This document shows, piece by piece, positions 8,131-15,758 of a stretch of DNA of 64,000 bases. This DNA is from Nocardioides turkmenicus (lineage in GTDB: Bacteria > Actinomycetota > Actinomycetes > Propionibacteriales > Nocardioidaceae): assembly GCF_011045035.1 (NCBI RefSeq), contig NZ_JAALAA010000009.1, positions 1-64,000 of the forward strand. Direction: 5' to 3'. Position 1 is the first letter of the stretch. Each line of letters starts with the position of its first letter. A model generated the notes under the pieces. It was not told where the DNA came from. It worked only from the letters and a program-made list of their open reading frames with translations, and searched no databases. A program made the translations under genes and the position numbers.

Positions 8131-8748
8131 ATGGACCTCCCCCGACATTGGCCGCTGCCAGAGGCGACCGACCTTCTCGGTGAGCTTCTGGCGGCGTACG
8201 ACGAGCCGACCCGCCGCTACCACGACCGCCGGCACCTCTCCGAGGTGCTGGACCGGATCGAGGAGCTGCAGGAGGAGGGGGAGCGCTTCGACCCGCTGAC
8301 GGTCACCCTGGCGGCCTTCTTCCACGACTCCGTCTACGACGGGGAGCGGGACGCCGAGGAGCGCTCGGCGAGCTGGGCCGAGGACGCCCTGGCCGCTCAC
8401 CTGGACGCGGACACGGTGGCCGAGGTCGCCCGCCTGGTGCGGCTGACCGAGACCCACGACCCGGAGCCGGACGACCACAGCGGCCGGGTGCTCTCCGACG
8501 CCGATCTGGCGATCCTGGCGGCTCCCGCGGAGCGCTACGCGGAGTACTCCGCGACCGTCCGCGAGGAGTACAAGCACCTCTCCGACGAGGAGTTCCGCGT
8601 CGGCCGAGCCCAGGTCCTGGAACGGCTGCTGGAGAAGGAGTCGCTCTTCTCGACCCCCTTCGCCAGGATCAGCTGGGAGGCCGCCGCGCGGGCCAACATC
8701 GCGGCCGAGCTGGAGGCGCTCAACTCATACCTGTCACCCGATCGATAA
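8131..8748 (+). CDS. HD-superfamily metal-dependent phosphohydrolase
   Basis: The 205-residue protein has the HD signature spread as expected: YHDRRHLSEV (first His), AAFFHDSVYD (HD pair) and VLSDADLAILA (final Asp). It probably hydrolyses phosphoesters or nucleotides with bound metal; the substrate is unknown. The start is ATG 8131. An in-frame GTG at 8110 would overlap the serA stop by 4 nt and is a real alternative that suggests coupling. Many acidic residues, no signal peptide. Confidence 0.83.
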   Translation: MDLPRHWPLPEATDLLGELLAAYDEPTRRYHDRRHLSEVLDRIEELQEEGERFDPLTVTLAAFFHDSVYDGERDAEERSASWAEDALAAHLDADTVAEVARLVRLTETHDPEPDDHSGRVLSDADLAILAAPAERYAEYSATVREEYKHLSDEEFRVGRAQVLERLLEKESLFSTPFARISWEAAARANIAAELEALNSYLSPDR

Positions 8749-8788
8749 CAATTCGTTCGATACCCCGCAGGGGTGACAGAATCCGTCG

Positions 8789-10027
8789 GTGAGCTTCCAG
8801 ACGTACGCCGAGCTGTGGCGGATTCCCGACGTTCGCCGCATCCTCGTGCTGGGTCTGTTCCTGCGGATCCCGATGCCGGCGTCCTCGGTCATCGTCACCC
8901 TTCACGTGGTCGGCCCGCTGGACCGCTCCTACGCCGAGGCCGGCCTGGTCTCGACGGTGCTCGCGATCGCGATGGCGATCTCCGCGCCCTGGCTCGGCCG
9001 TCTCCTCGACCGCCTCGGCCTGCGGCGTACGCTCCTGCTGCCGCTGGCGATCCTCCCGATCGCCTGGTCGATCGCTCCCTGGGTCGGCTACCTTCCGCTG
9101 ATCGCCCTGATCGCGGTCGCAGGTCTCTTCACCGTGCCGTCCTGGTCGATCGTGCGCCAGGTGGTGCTTCGCTCGGTCCAGCCAGGGCAGCGCACCGCGG
9201 CGCTCAGCGCCGACGCGATCATGACCGAGATGGCCTTCATGGTCGGCCCGGTGATCGGCGTGCTCAGCGCCAGCTACCTCGGCACCTCCTGGGCGCTGCT
9301 GGTGACCCAGTGGCTCGGGATCGCCGCGGCCGTCGTGCTGTGGCTGCTCAACCCGAGCATCACCGAGGGAGAGCCGACCGTGCCGAGCGACGCGGCCCCC
9401 AGCGACCTCAGTGTCCCGGCTCGCCGCTTCGCACTCCCGTCCTGGGTCAGCCCCGGCGTCGTACTCCTCCTCGCCGGCACCTTCACCGCCTCGCTCATCC
9501 TCATCGCCGAGGACCTCGGCACCGTGGCCGCGATGCGCGACTTCGACCGCACCACCCTCCTCGGCCTGGTGATGGCGATCTGGGCCCTCGGCTCGCTGGT
9601 CGGCGCGCTCGTCTACGGTGCGCTCAACCGCCACCCGTCCGCGGCGGTGATGCTCGTGCTGCTGGGTGCGACCACGGTGCTGACCGCGTTCGCCTGGGGC
9701 CCGATCTCGTTCGCCGCGCTGCTCCTGCTCAGCGGCTTCTTCTGCGCGCCGACGCTCACCGCCGCGCTGGAGGCGATCACCAGCCGCGTCCCCTCGACCG
9801 TACGCGGCGAGGTGATGGGCTGGCACGGCTCGGCGATCACGCTGGGCAGCGCCGTCGGCGCGCCGACCGCCGGGTTCGCCATCGACCTGGTCGGCTGGCA
9901 GGGCGGGTTCATCCTCGGCGGCGGGCTCGGCCTGCTGATCGCGGCGGCCATCTGGCTCACCGTGCGCCGGATGTCGAAGCCCTCGGCGGAGGCGTCGCCG
10001 ACGCCGGGTGAGAAGTTCGCCGCCTAA
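8789..10027 (+). CDS. MFS transporter (12-TM permease)
   Basis: The 412-residue membrane protein has about 12 hydrophobic segments in two halves. The characteristic MFS cytoplasmic loop lies between TM2 and TM3 (GRLLDRLGLRRTLLLP), and a long charged central loop (about 188-215) separates the halves. It resembles drug or sugar efflux permeases, but the substrate cannot be told. The start is GTG 8789. Its stop overlaps by 4 nt the stop of a convergent gene. Confidence 0.85.
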   Translation: MSFQTYAELWRIPDVRRILVLGLFLRIPMPASSVIVTLHVVGPLDRSYAEAGLVSTVLAIAMAISAPWLGRLLDRLGLRRTLLLPLAILPIAWSIAPWVGYLPLIALIAVAGLFTVPSWSIVRQVVLRSVQPGQRTAALSADAIMTEMAFMVGPVIGVLSASYLGTSWALLVTQWLGIAAAVVLWLLNPSITEGEPTVPSDAAPSDLSVPARRFALPSWVSPGVVLLLAGTFTASLILIAEDLGTVAAMRDFDRTTLLGLVMAIWALGSLVGALVYGALNRHPSAAVMLVLLGATTVLTAFAWGPISFAALLLLSGFFCAPTLTAALEAITSRVPSTVRGEVMGWHGSAITLGSAVGAPTAGFAIDLVGWQGGFILGGGLGLLIAAAIWLTVRRMSKPSAEASPTPGEKFAA

Positions 10028-10281
10028 CGGCGCTTGCGGCGGCGCAGGCCGGCCGCGATGAGCGCGGAGACCAGGACCCGCGAGGTCACCTCGACGGCAC
10101 CGGCGGCGACCATGTCGTCGTACGCCTCAGCCGGCACGTCGTAGTGGTCCCGGTCGAACCCGCGGGCCGGGATCCCCATCCGGCTCGCGAACGCGTGCAG
10201 CTCCTCGTAGGAGGTGTCGCTGGCCAGGTGCGACCACATCCGGCCGCGGCTGGGGACGTTCGGCGGGTCGATCAGAATCAC
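10024..10281 (-). CDS. DUF4031 domain protein
   Basis: The 85-residue protein begins ILIDPPNVPSRGRMWSHL and includes ELHAFASRMGIPARGFDRDHYDVP, which I recognise as DUF4031. The start is taken as GTG 10281, directly before the conserved ILIDPP; no good ribosome site is visible. The C-terminal end is very basic (GLRRRKRR). Function unknown. It is convergent with the MFS gene. Confidence 0.75.
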   Translation of the reverse strand: MILIDPPNVPSRGRMWSHLASDTSYEELHAFASRMGIPARGFDRDHYDVPAEAYDDMVAAGAVEVTSRVLVSALIAAGLRRRKRR

Positions 10282-10352
10282 AAAGAGGATTGTCCGCGAT
10301 CGCCACGAGTTGGCGCAGGCGACTCTTGACCGGTGGGCAAGAATGGTCGGTG

Positions 10353-10703
10353 ATGAACACGACAGTGCTGTTCGAGGCTCGGGCGAGGGTGCTCCACGAC
10401 CTCGATGCCCGCGGACTCGCCGGCGCCGCCGCCGTCTCCGCCCTCGAGGACGCGATGACCGAGCGCGGCTGGTGGGTGGAGCAGTGGCCCGAGGGCAAGG
10501 CGTACGTCGCGGGCCTGGTCGCCCAGGACGTCCAGGACCTGCTCTTCGACGGTGAGGCCTCGGCGCGCTGGCCGGTGTGCACGACGTGTCCACCCGAGGC
10601 TCCGGTGCACTCGCTCCACATCACCCCCGACCTGGGCGGCCCGGACCCGATCTGGGTCTGCGAGGAGAGCGGCGACGTGATCGCACCCCTCGGTGACCTC
10701 TGA
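10353..10703 (+). CDS. Hypothetical protein
   Basis: This 116-residue protein opens with a helical region, then shows WPVCTTCPPEAP, a histidine pair and a third cysteine (IWVCEESGD), which could form a metal site. No family is recognised. ATG 10353 is favoured; a GTG lies 3 nt upstream. The 3' end is convergent with the GntR gene, with a 10-nt gap. Confidence 0.62.
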   Translation: MNTTVLFEARARVLHDLDARGLAGAAAVSALEDAMTERGWWVEQWPEGKAYVAGLVAQDVQDLLFDGEASARWPVCTTCPPEAPVHSLHITPDLGGPDPIWVCEESGDVIAPLGDL

Positions 10704-10713
10704 GCCGACCGCG

Positions 10714-11427
10714 TCAGGACGGGCCGAGCTGCAGGTGCAGCGCGTAGCGGTCCGCGCGATAGACGGAGCGGCACACCTCGACGTAGCGGTCCCCCGCGAC
10801 CGACTTCCGCTGCCGGCGGAGCACGGGCACGCCGACCGAGAGCCCGAGCAGGGTGGCCTCCTCGATGTTGGCCACGTCCGCGCGGAACGTGTCGTCGACC
10901 CAGGACGGCCGCATGTGCCGGGTGGCCAGCTCGGCGTAGAGGCTGGTCGGCGTGGTGCGCTCGAGCATCCCGGGCACGATCGTCTCGTCGAGGTAGACGT
11001 CCTCGATGCAGATCGGCACCCCGTCGCCACGGCGCAACCGACGCCAGTGGACGACGGCCGCCCCCTCCTTGATCGCCAGCGCCCGGGCGATGGTGGGGCC
11101 GGCCTTCTCGCGGCCGAGCAGCAGCGTCTCGGAGGAGGCCTGCATCCCGCGGCGAGCCATCTCCTCGCTGAACCCGAGCACCGGGCTCTGCGCGCGCCGC
11201 GGGCGGGCCACGAACGTCCCGCGGCCAGGGATCCGGACCAGCAGACCCTCGGCGACGAGCGCGTCGAGCGCCTGCCGCACGGTCGCGCGGGCGACGCTGA
11301 ACTTCTGGACCAGCTCGCGCTCCGAGGGCGCGGACGCACCGGGACTCTCGCCGATGACCAGCTCCCGGACGTACTCCCTGATCTGGACGTGCTTGAGCGA
11401 CCGCTCACCCTCGACCGACCGGACCAT
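10714..11427 (-). CDS. GntR family transcriptional regulator (HutC subfamily)
   Basis: The 237-residue repressor has an N-terminal winged helix (SERELVQKFSVARATVRQALDALVAEGLLVRIPGRGTFVA) and a C-terminal UTRA effector domain (LGFSEEMARRGMQ to the end). UTRA domains of this type sense sugar phosphates or amino-acid derivatives; the ligand is not deducible. ATG 11427 is chosen over an upstream in-frame start at 11484. Choosing 11427 places both a -10 (TACGCT) and a perfect HutC-type palindrome in the upstream DNA instead of inside the gene. Divergent from the AlkB-like gene. Confidence 0.88.
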   Translation of the reverse strand: MVRSVEGERSLKHVQIREYVRELVIGESPGASAPSERELVQKFSVARATVRQALDALVAEGLLVRIPGRGTFVARPRRAQSPVLGFSEEMARRGMQASSETLLLGREKAGPTIARALAIKEGAAVVHWRRLRRGDGVPICIEDVYLDETIVPGMLERTTPTSLYAELATRHMRPSWVDDTFRADVANIEEATLLGLSVGVPVLRRQRKSVAGDRYVEVCRSVYRADRYALHLQLGPS

Positions 11428-11433
11428 GAGGTG

Positions 11434-11439
11434 AGCGTA
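11434..11439 (-). promoter_or_regulatory. -10 element (TACGCT) of gntR gene
   Basis: On the minus strand TACGCT ends 6 nt before the ATG at 11427, which fits a leaderless start. It touches the GntR palindrome. Confidence 0.45.
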
Positions 11440-11450
11440 GGTGTACACCT
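11439..11450. promoter_or_regulatory. GntR/HutC operator palindrome AGGTGTACACCT
   Basis: This is a perfect 12-bp palindrome. Its core GTGTACAC matches the HutC-type operator form GT-N-TA-N-AC. It lies directly upstream of the -10 of the GntR gene, so repressor binding there would block its own transcription. Confidence 0.65.
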
Positions 11451-11537
11451 CGCGTACGTCCCGAGTTTCGTCAAGTTGTGACATTGCAGCGAGATGAGGC
11501 AGACCAACTGCAACGAAACACGATGGCCGGTTTTCGC

Positions 11538-11553
11538 TAGAACACTTGTTCGA
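11538..11553. promoter_or_regulatory. LexA-binding SOS box upstream of AlkB-like gene
   Basis: The core GAACACTTGTTC fits the Gram-positive/actinobacterial LexA consensus GAAC-N4-GTTC. The flanks TA and GA match the mycobacterial TCGAAC-N4-GTTCGA form with one mismatch. It ends 20 nt before the GTG of a DNA-repair-type dioxygenase and overlaps its expected -35. Confidence 0.7.
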
Positions 11554-11561
11554 TAGCGAGG

Positions 11562-11567
11562 TATGCT
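11562..11567 (+). promoter_or_regulatory. -10 element (TATGCT) of AlkB-like gene
   Basis: TATGCT ends 6 nt before the GTG at 11574. The SOS box lies 8 bp upstream of it. Confidence 0.5.
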
Positions 11568-11573
11568 GCGAGG

Positions 11574-12185
11574 GTGGACTTTCAGGGAACCCTCTTCGCC
11601 CCCACAGCCGACGAGACCACCGAGCCGGCCTACGAGCGGATCCATCTGGACCGCGGAGCCTGGGTGGACATCGCCCGCGGCTGGCTGCCCGATCCCGACG
11701 ACGTCTTCGCGACGCTGGTCCACGACGTCCCGTGGCGCGAGGAACGCCGGCAGATGTACGACCGCGTTGTCGACGTGCCGCGACTGCTCCACACCTACGG
11801 CCAGGGCGAGCCGCTCCCCCACCCGCGGCTCGCCGAGGCCCGCGGCCGGCTCACCGCCCACTACCTGCCCGAGCTGGGCGAGCCGTTCGTGACCGCCGGC
11901 TGCTGCTACTACCGCAACGGCAACGACTCGGTCGCCTGGCACGGCGACAAGATCGGCCGCGGGCGCACCGACGACACGATGGTCGCGATCGTCTCCGTCG
12001 GTGACCCGCGCCGTCTCGCGCTGCGCCCCCACGGCGGCGGCAAGGGCATGAGCATCGAGATGGGCCACGGCGACCTCGTCGTCATGGGCGGCTCCTGCCA
12101 GCGCACCTGGGAGCACGCGATCCCCAAGGTCTCCTCCGCCGGCCCCCGGATCTCGGTGCAGTTCCGCCCCCGCAACGTCTTCTGA
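11574..12185 (+). CDS. AlkB-like Fe(II)/2-oxoglutarate-dependent dioxygenase
   Basis: The 203-residue protein carries the double-stranded beta-helix iron site: HxD in WHGDKIG, distal His in WEHAIPK and the 2-oxoglutarate Arg near the C-terminus (RISVQFRPR). The nucleotide-lid region contains CCYYRNGNDS. AlkB enzymes remove alkyl groups from bases by oxidation, which restores the base. The start is GTG 11574. A LexA-type box directly upstream predicts damage induction, which fits a repair role. It ends 18 nt from a convergent TetR gene. Confidence 0.88.
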   Translation: MDFQGTLFAPTADETTEPAYERIHLDRGAWVDIARGWLPDPDDVFATLVHDVPWREERRQMYDRVVDVPRLLHTYGQGEPLPHPRLAEARGRLTAHYLPELGEPFVTAGCCYYRNGNDSVAWHGDKIGRGRTDDTMVAIVSVGDPRRLALRPHGGGKGMSIEMGHGDLVVMGGSCQRTWEHAIPKVSSAGPRISVQFRPRNVF

Positions 12186-12203
12186 CCCCGGGCCTGCCGT
12201 CGC

Positions 12204-12806
12204 TCAGGCCCCCGCGACACCGTCCATGATGTTGTCGACCAGAGCCGTGGCGAACTCTGGGGTGACGGGCTCGTCAGGGATGAGCAGTCGGTGATAGACC
12301 GATCCCCAGAGCTGGTCGACGAGAACTCGTACGTCGACGTCGGGCCGGATCTGGCTGGCCTCCTGAGCCCGGGTGAGGCGTTCCACGGCCAGACGGCGGC
12401 GCTCGGTCGAGTAGAGCGCCCGATAGGAGGCCGCGAGCTCGGCGTCGGTCTGCGCCTCCCCGATCAGCTGGAGAAGCGCAGAACCGCCGGCCGTCTCGGT
12501 CATCAGGGCGACGAAGGCATGCAGCTGACTGACGAGGTCGGCCCGGATGTCGCCGGTGTCAGGGAAGGCCAGGGTGTCCTCGACAGCATGGAAGTATCCG
12601 TCGAGAGCGAGCGCACCCCGAGACGGCCACCACTTGTAGAGCGTGGTCTTGCTGACGCCTGCGAGCCGGGCGATCCGGTCGAAGGTGAGGTCGGCGATGC
12701 CCTCCTCGAGAAGCAGCTGCCCCGTGGTGCTGAGGATGTCGGCCCGGACCTCGTCGGCAGGCCGACGCCCTCGTCCCCGGCGCGGCGGAACGTCCTCGGC
12801 GGTCAT
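12204..12806 (-). CDS. TetR family transcriptional regulator
   Basis: The 200-residue protein has an N-terminal TetR helix-turn-helix (ADLTFDRIARLAGVSKTTLYKWWPSRGAL) after a basic arm (RRGRGRRPADE). The all-helical C-terminal domain has a TetR_C_16-like end. It is the last gene of a minus-strand set after two short-chain dehydrogenases (61-nt gap). The repressor most probably controls that set through the two sites upstream of 14527. ATG 12806 has a GAAGGGGG site. Ligand unknown. Confidence 0.87.
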   Translation of the reverse strand: MTAEDVPPRRGRGRRPADEVRADILSTTGQLLLEEGIADLTFDRIARLAGVSKTTLYKWWPSRGALALDGYFHAVEDTLAFPDTGDIRADLVSQLHAFVALMTETAGGSALLQLIGEAQTDAELAASYRALYSTERRRLAVERLTRAQEASQIRPDVDVRVLVDQLWGSVYHRLLIPDEPVTPEFATALVDNIMDGVAGA

Positions 12807-12867
12807 GATCCGCCCCCTTCTGATGTGATCGGTGAGCCAGTGTATGAGGAGTCAGCGGCGCGATGGC

Positions 12868-13758
12868 TCACCGAGCGACAGCGAGAAGATCGGCGAGTCC
12901 CACGCGCCCGAGAAACTCGCGGCGGACACGGTCGGCCACCTCCGACACCTCCTCCGAGCCGTCGTCCGCCGGGTCGATGTGGACCCGGAACGGACGCTCC
13001 CCGGCCGGGAGAGACACGATCCGAGCGATCTCGTCGGAGACCATCGACGCGTCCGCGTCTGCCGGGGCCAGCGCGGCGAGCTTCTCGGCGACCTGCCCCA
13101 TGAGCCCGGCATAGCGCGTCTCGTACGCCGCCTCGACGGCGGTGTCGGCGGGCCGTCCGGAGTGCGCGAAATGATTCGTGCCACTGGTGAACGAGCCCGG
13201 CACGATGATCGACGTCTCCACACCCCAGCGGGCCAGCTCGCCGGCATAGGAGACCGCGAGGGAATCCATGCCGGCCTTGGCGGCGAAGTACGGGGCGAGG
13301 TAGGGCGGCGTGCCGCCCTTCACCGAGGAGCTCGACACCCACATCACCAGACCGGCGCCACGGGCCCGCATGCCCGGCAGCACCGCCCGGTTCACACGCT
13401 GGGTCGAGAGCACGTTGACGTCGTACAGCTCGGCCAGCTGCTCAGGGGTGAACGCTTCGGTCGGGCCGACGACCATGTGGCCGGCGTTGTGGATGAGGAC
13501 GTCGATGCGGCCGTGGTCGGCCTCGACCTGGGCGATGGCGGCGTCGACCGAGTCCTGGGAGTTGACGTCGAGCTCGATCGCCCGGAGGTCGACCCCGTGC
13601 TCGACCGAGTAGTCGGCCGCAGCCTGCACCGCCGAGGCGTTGCGGCCGCCGGTCTCGCGCATCCCGGCGTAGACGGTCTGCCCGGTCCGCGCGAGCGCCC
13701 GTGCGGTCAGGGCACCGAAGCCGCTCGAGGCTCCGGTGATGACGACGATCTGGTTCAT
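12868..13758 (-). CDS. Short-chain dehydrogenase/reductase (SDR)
   Basis: The 296-residue oxidoreductase has TGASSGFG (NAD(P) binding), the HNAGHM motif, Ser in WVSSSSVKG and the active-site YFAAK. The C-terminus extends beyond the usual 250 residues. It would oxidise or reduce a hydroxyl/carbonyl group; the substrate is unknown. The AGM after TVY (instead of an acidic residue) may favour NADP. It lies 31 nt after the preceding SDR gene and has a GGAAGGAC ribosome site. Confidence 0.85.
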   Translation of the reverse strand: MNQIVVITGASSGFGALTARALARTGQTVYAGMRETGGRNASAVQAAADYSVEHGVDLRAIELDVNSQDSVDAAIAQVEADHGRIDVLIHNAGHMVVGPTEAFTPEQLAELYDVNVLSTQRVNRAVLPGMRARGAGLVMWVSSSSVKGGTPPYLAPYFAAKAGMDSLAVSYAGELARWGVETSIIVPGSFTSGTNHFAHSGRPADTAVEAAYETRYAGLMGQVAEKLAALAPADADASMVSDEIARIVSLPAGERPFRVHIDPADDGSEEVSEVADRVRREFLGRVGLADLLAVAR

Positions 13759-13789
13759 GGCGATGTCCTTCCTGCTCTCTCCGACCGGC

Positions 13790-14527
13790 TCAGACCATGC
13801 CGCCGTTGGCGTACACGACCTGGCCGTTGATCCACCGGCACGGGCCCGCGAGGAAGGCGACCACCTCGGCGATGTCGTCAGGCGTGCCCAGCCGGTGCAG
13901 CGGGTTCATGTTGGCCATCCGCTCGATGGTCTCCTCGTCCTTGCCCTCGAGGAACAGCGGCGTGGCGACCGGGCCGGGCGCGACCGCGTTGACGGTGATG
14001 TCGCGACCCGCGAGCTCCTTGGCCAGCACCATGGTGAGCGCGTCGACAGCGCCCTTGGACGCGGTGTAGGCGGCGTATCCGGGCAGCGCGACCTTCTTGA
14101 CCGAGGTCGAGAAGTTGATGACGGCGCCGCCGTCGCGGACCTGGTTCGCGGCGAGCTGCGAGACGACGAAGGTGCCGCGGATGTTGGTGCGGTGCATCCG
14201 GTCGAGTACGTCCAGGTCCAGCGACGCGACCGGGCTCAGCGCCATGATCCCGGCGGTGTTGACGACGACGTCGATGCCGCCGAACGATTCGGTGGTGGCC
14301 TCGAAGGCCGCAGCCATCGCGACCTCGTCCGCGACGTCACCGCCGACAGCGATCGCCTGGCCGCCTGCCGCGGTGATCTCCGCGACGAGCCCTTCGGCGC
14401 GGCCGGCGTTGCCGGCGTAGTGGACAGCGACCGCGAAGCCGTCGCGGACCAGGCGCTCGACGACAGCCGTGCCGATGCCTCCCGAACCGCCGGTGACGAG
14501 CGCGACACGAGTGTTGGTGGTGGTCAT
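13790..14527 (-). CDS. Short-chain dehydrogenase/reductase (3-oxoacyl-ACP reductase-like SDR)
   Basis: The 245-residue classical SDR has TGGSGGIG, NTAGIM, Ser in NFSTS, the catalytic YTASK and the C-terminal WINGQVVYANGGM. It is first of a three-gene operon (SDR, SDR, TetR). The start is ATG 14527, with GGAGAG 4 nt upstream. The substrate is unknown. Such TetR-SDR sets often detoxify a reactive carbonyl, which is inference here. Confidence 0.87.
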   Translation of the reverse strand: MTTTNTRVALVTGGSGGIGTAVVERLVRDGFAVAVHYAGNAGRAEGLVAEITAAGGQAIAVGGDVADEVAMAAAFEATTESFGGIDVVVNTAGIMALSPVASLDLDVLDRMHRTNIRGTFVVSQLAANQVRDGGAVINFSTSVKKVALPGYAAYTASKGAVDALTMVLAKELAGRDITVNAVAPGPVATPLFLEGKDEETIERMANMNPLHRLGTPDDIAEVVAFLAGPCRWINGQVVYANGGMV

Positions 14528-14551
14528 GATGCTCTCCTTCAGGAGTCGATG

Positions 14552-14566
14552 TGAACGATGTGTCCA
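14552..14566. promoter_or_regulatory. Putative TetR operator, copy 1
   Basis: TGAACGATGTGTCCA reads as two half-sites TGRACR and YGTYCA around 3 bp. It lies between the likely -10 (minus strand TTATAT) and the SDR start codon. Confidence 0.5.
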
Positions 14567-14580
14567 TATAACCACAGATA

Positions 14581-14595
14581 TGAACGTCTTGTCCA
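14581..14595. promoter_or_regulatory. Putative TetR operator, copy 2
   Basis: TGAACGTCTTGTCCA is a second copy of the same imperfect palindrome, 29 bp from copy 1. It covers a possible -35 (TGGACA on the minus strand). Confidence 0.5.
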
Positions 14596-14685
14596 CATAC
14601 GTTTTCGCGCGGCCACCGGTCGGGCGGCTCACGGAACCGGCTGTGGAGTGGGCCCCAGATGCGTTCCGTACGCTGGTAGGAAAGG

Positions 14686-15732
14686 ATGGGACCGACAGCC
14701 GACGCCTCTGGAGCCGCCTTGACCACCACCGCACCAACCCTCGCCCCGCCTTCCGCCGAGGAGATCGCCAGGGCGAAGGAGATCGTCGGGCGGGTCAGCA
14801 CCGCCTTCAGCAGCCGTGTGGTCGGCCAGGAGCGGCTCAGGACGGCACTGCTGATCGCGCTCCTGTCCGAGGGGCACGTGCTGCTCGAGAGCGTGCCCGG
14901 GCTGGCCAAGACGCTTGCCGCGAGCACGCTGAGCCAGACGGTGAAGGCGAAGTTCTCCCGCATCCAGTGCACGCCCGACCTGCTGCCGAGCGACATCATC
15001 GGCACCCAGGTCTACGACCAGCGCAACCATGAGTTCGAGACCCAGCTCGGCCCGGTTCATGCCAACTTCGTGCTGCTCGACGAGATCAACCGGAGCTCCG
15101 CCAAGACCCAGAGCGCCATGCTCGAGGCGATGCAGGAGCGCCAGACGTCGATCGCCGGCCACATCCACCCGCTGCCGCGCCCGTTCATGGTGCTGGCCAC
15201 CCAGAACCCGATCGAGGAGGAGGGCACCTACGTCCTCCCCCACGCCCAGATGGACCGGTTCCTGCTCAAGGAGATCGTCAACTACCCCAGCGACGGCGAG
15301 GAGCTCATCGTCCTGGAGCGGATCGAGGCCGGCACGCTCGGCCCCGACCACGAGGAGACCCGCCCCGTCGCCGACCCCGACGACGTGATCTGGCTCCAGG
15401 AGCTGACCAAGCGGGTCTACGTCGACCCGGCGATCAAGCGCTACATCGTTGCCCTCGTCCAGGCCACCCGCAACGCCCACCAGCTGCTCGGGCCGGAGAC
15501 CGGCTCCTACGTCGAGATCGGTGCCTCCCCGCGTGCCTCGATCGCGTTCCTGCAGGCGTCGCGTGCCGCCGCGCTGCTGCTCGGCCGTTCCTACGTCACC
15601 CCGGAGGACGTGCGCGAGCTGCGCCACAGCATCCTGCGCCACCGGCTCCACCTCAGCTTCGAGGCGCTGGCCGAGAAGGTCCAGCCGGAGATGCTGGTCG
15701 ACGCGCTGGTCCGCGCTGTCCCCAGCCCCTGA
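14686..15732 (+). CDS. MoxR family AAA+ ATPase
   Basis: The 348-residue AAA ATPase has a MoxR-type Walker A variant (ESVPGLAKT), Walker B VLLDEINRS, sensor 1 TQNP and a C-terminal lid (ASPRASIAFLQASRAAALL). MoxR proteins act as chaperones that load metals or assemble complexes with a VWA-domain partner. It is first of a six-gene run with DUF58, a membrane protein, two VWA proteins and a TPR protein. The start is ATG 14686 with AGGAAAGG directly upstream. A TTG at 14719 preceded by GGAG is an alternative. A TACGCT -10 lies 11 nt upstream of the ATG. Confidence 0.9.
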   Translation: MGPTADASGAALTTTAPTLAPPSAEEIARAKEIVGRVSTAFSSRVVGQERLRTALLIALLSEGHVLLESVPGLAKTLAASTLSQTVKAKFSRIQCTPDLLPSDIIGTQVYDQRNHEFETQLGPVHANFVLLDEINRSSAKTQSAMLEAMQERQTSIAGHIHPLPRPFMVLATQNPIEEEGTYVLPHAQMDRFLLKEIVNYPSDGEELIVLERIEAGTLGPDHEETRPVADPDDVIWLQELTKRVYVDPAIKRYIVALVQATRNAHQLLGPETGSYVEIGASPRASIAFLQASRAAALLLGRSYVTPEDVRELRHSILRHRLHLSFEALAEKVQPEMLVDALVRAVPSP

Positions 15733-15758
15733 GCCGATCCCCTGACCCGAGCACCGAC

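Noticed and set aside
10326..10344. Promoter with TTGACC -35 before the gene at 10353
   Set aside because: The only -10-like sequence (AAGAAT) is 7 bp away, far too close for a sigma-70 promoter.
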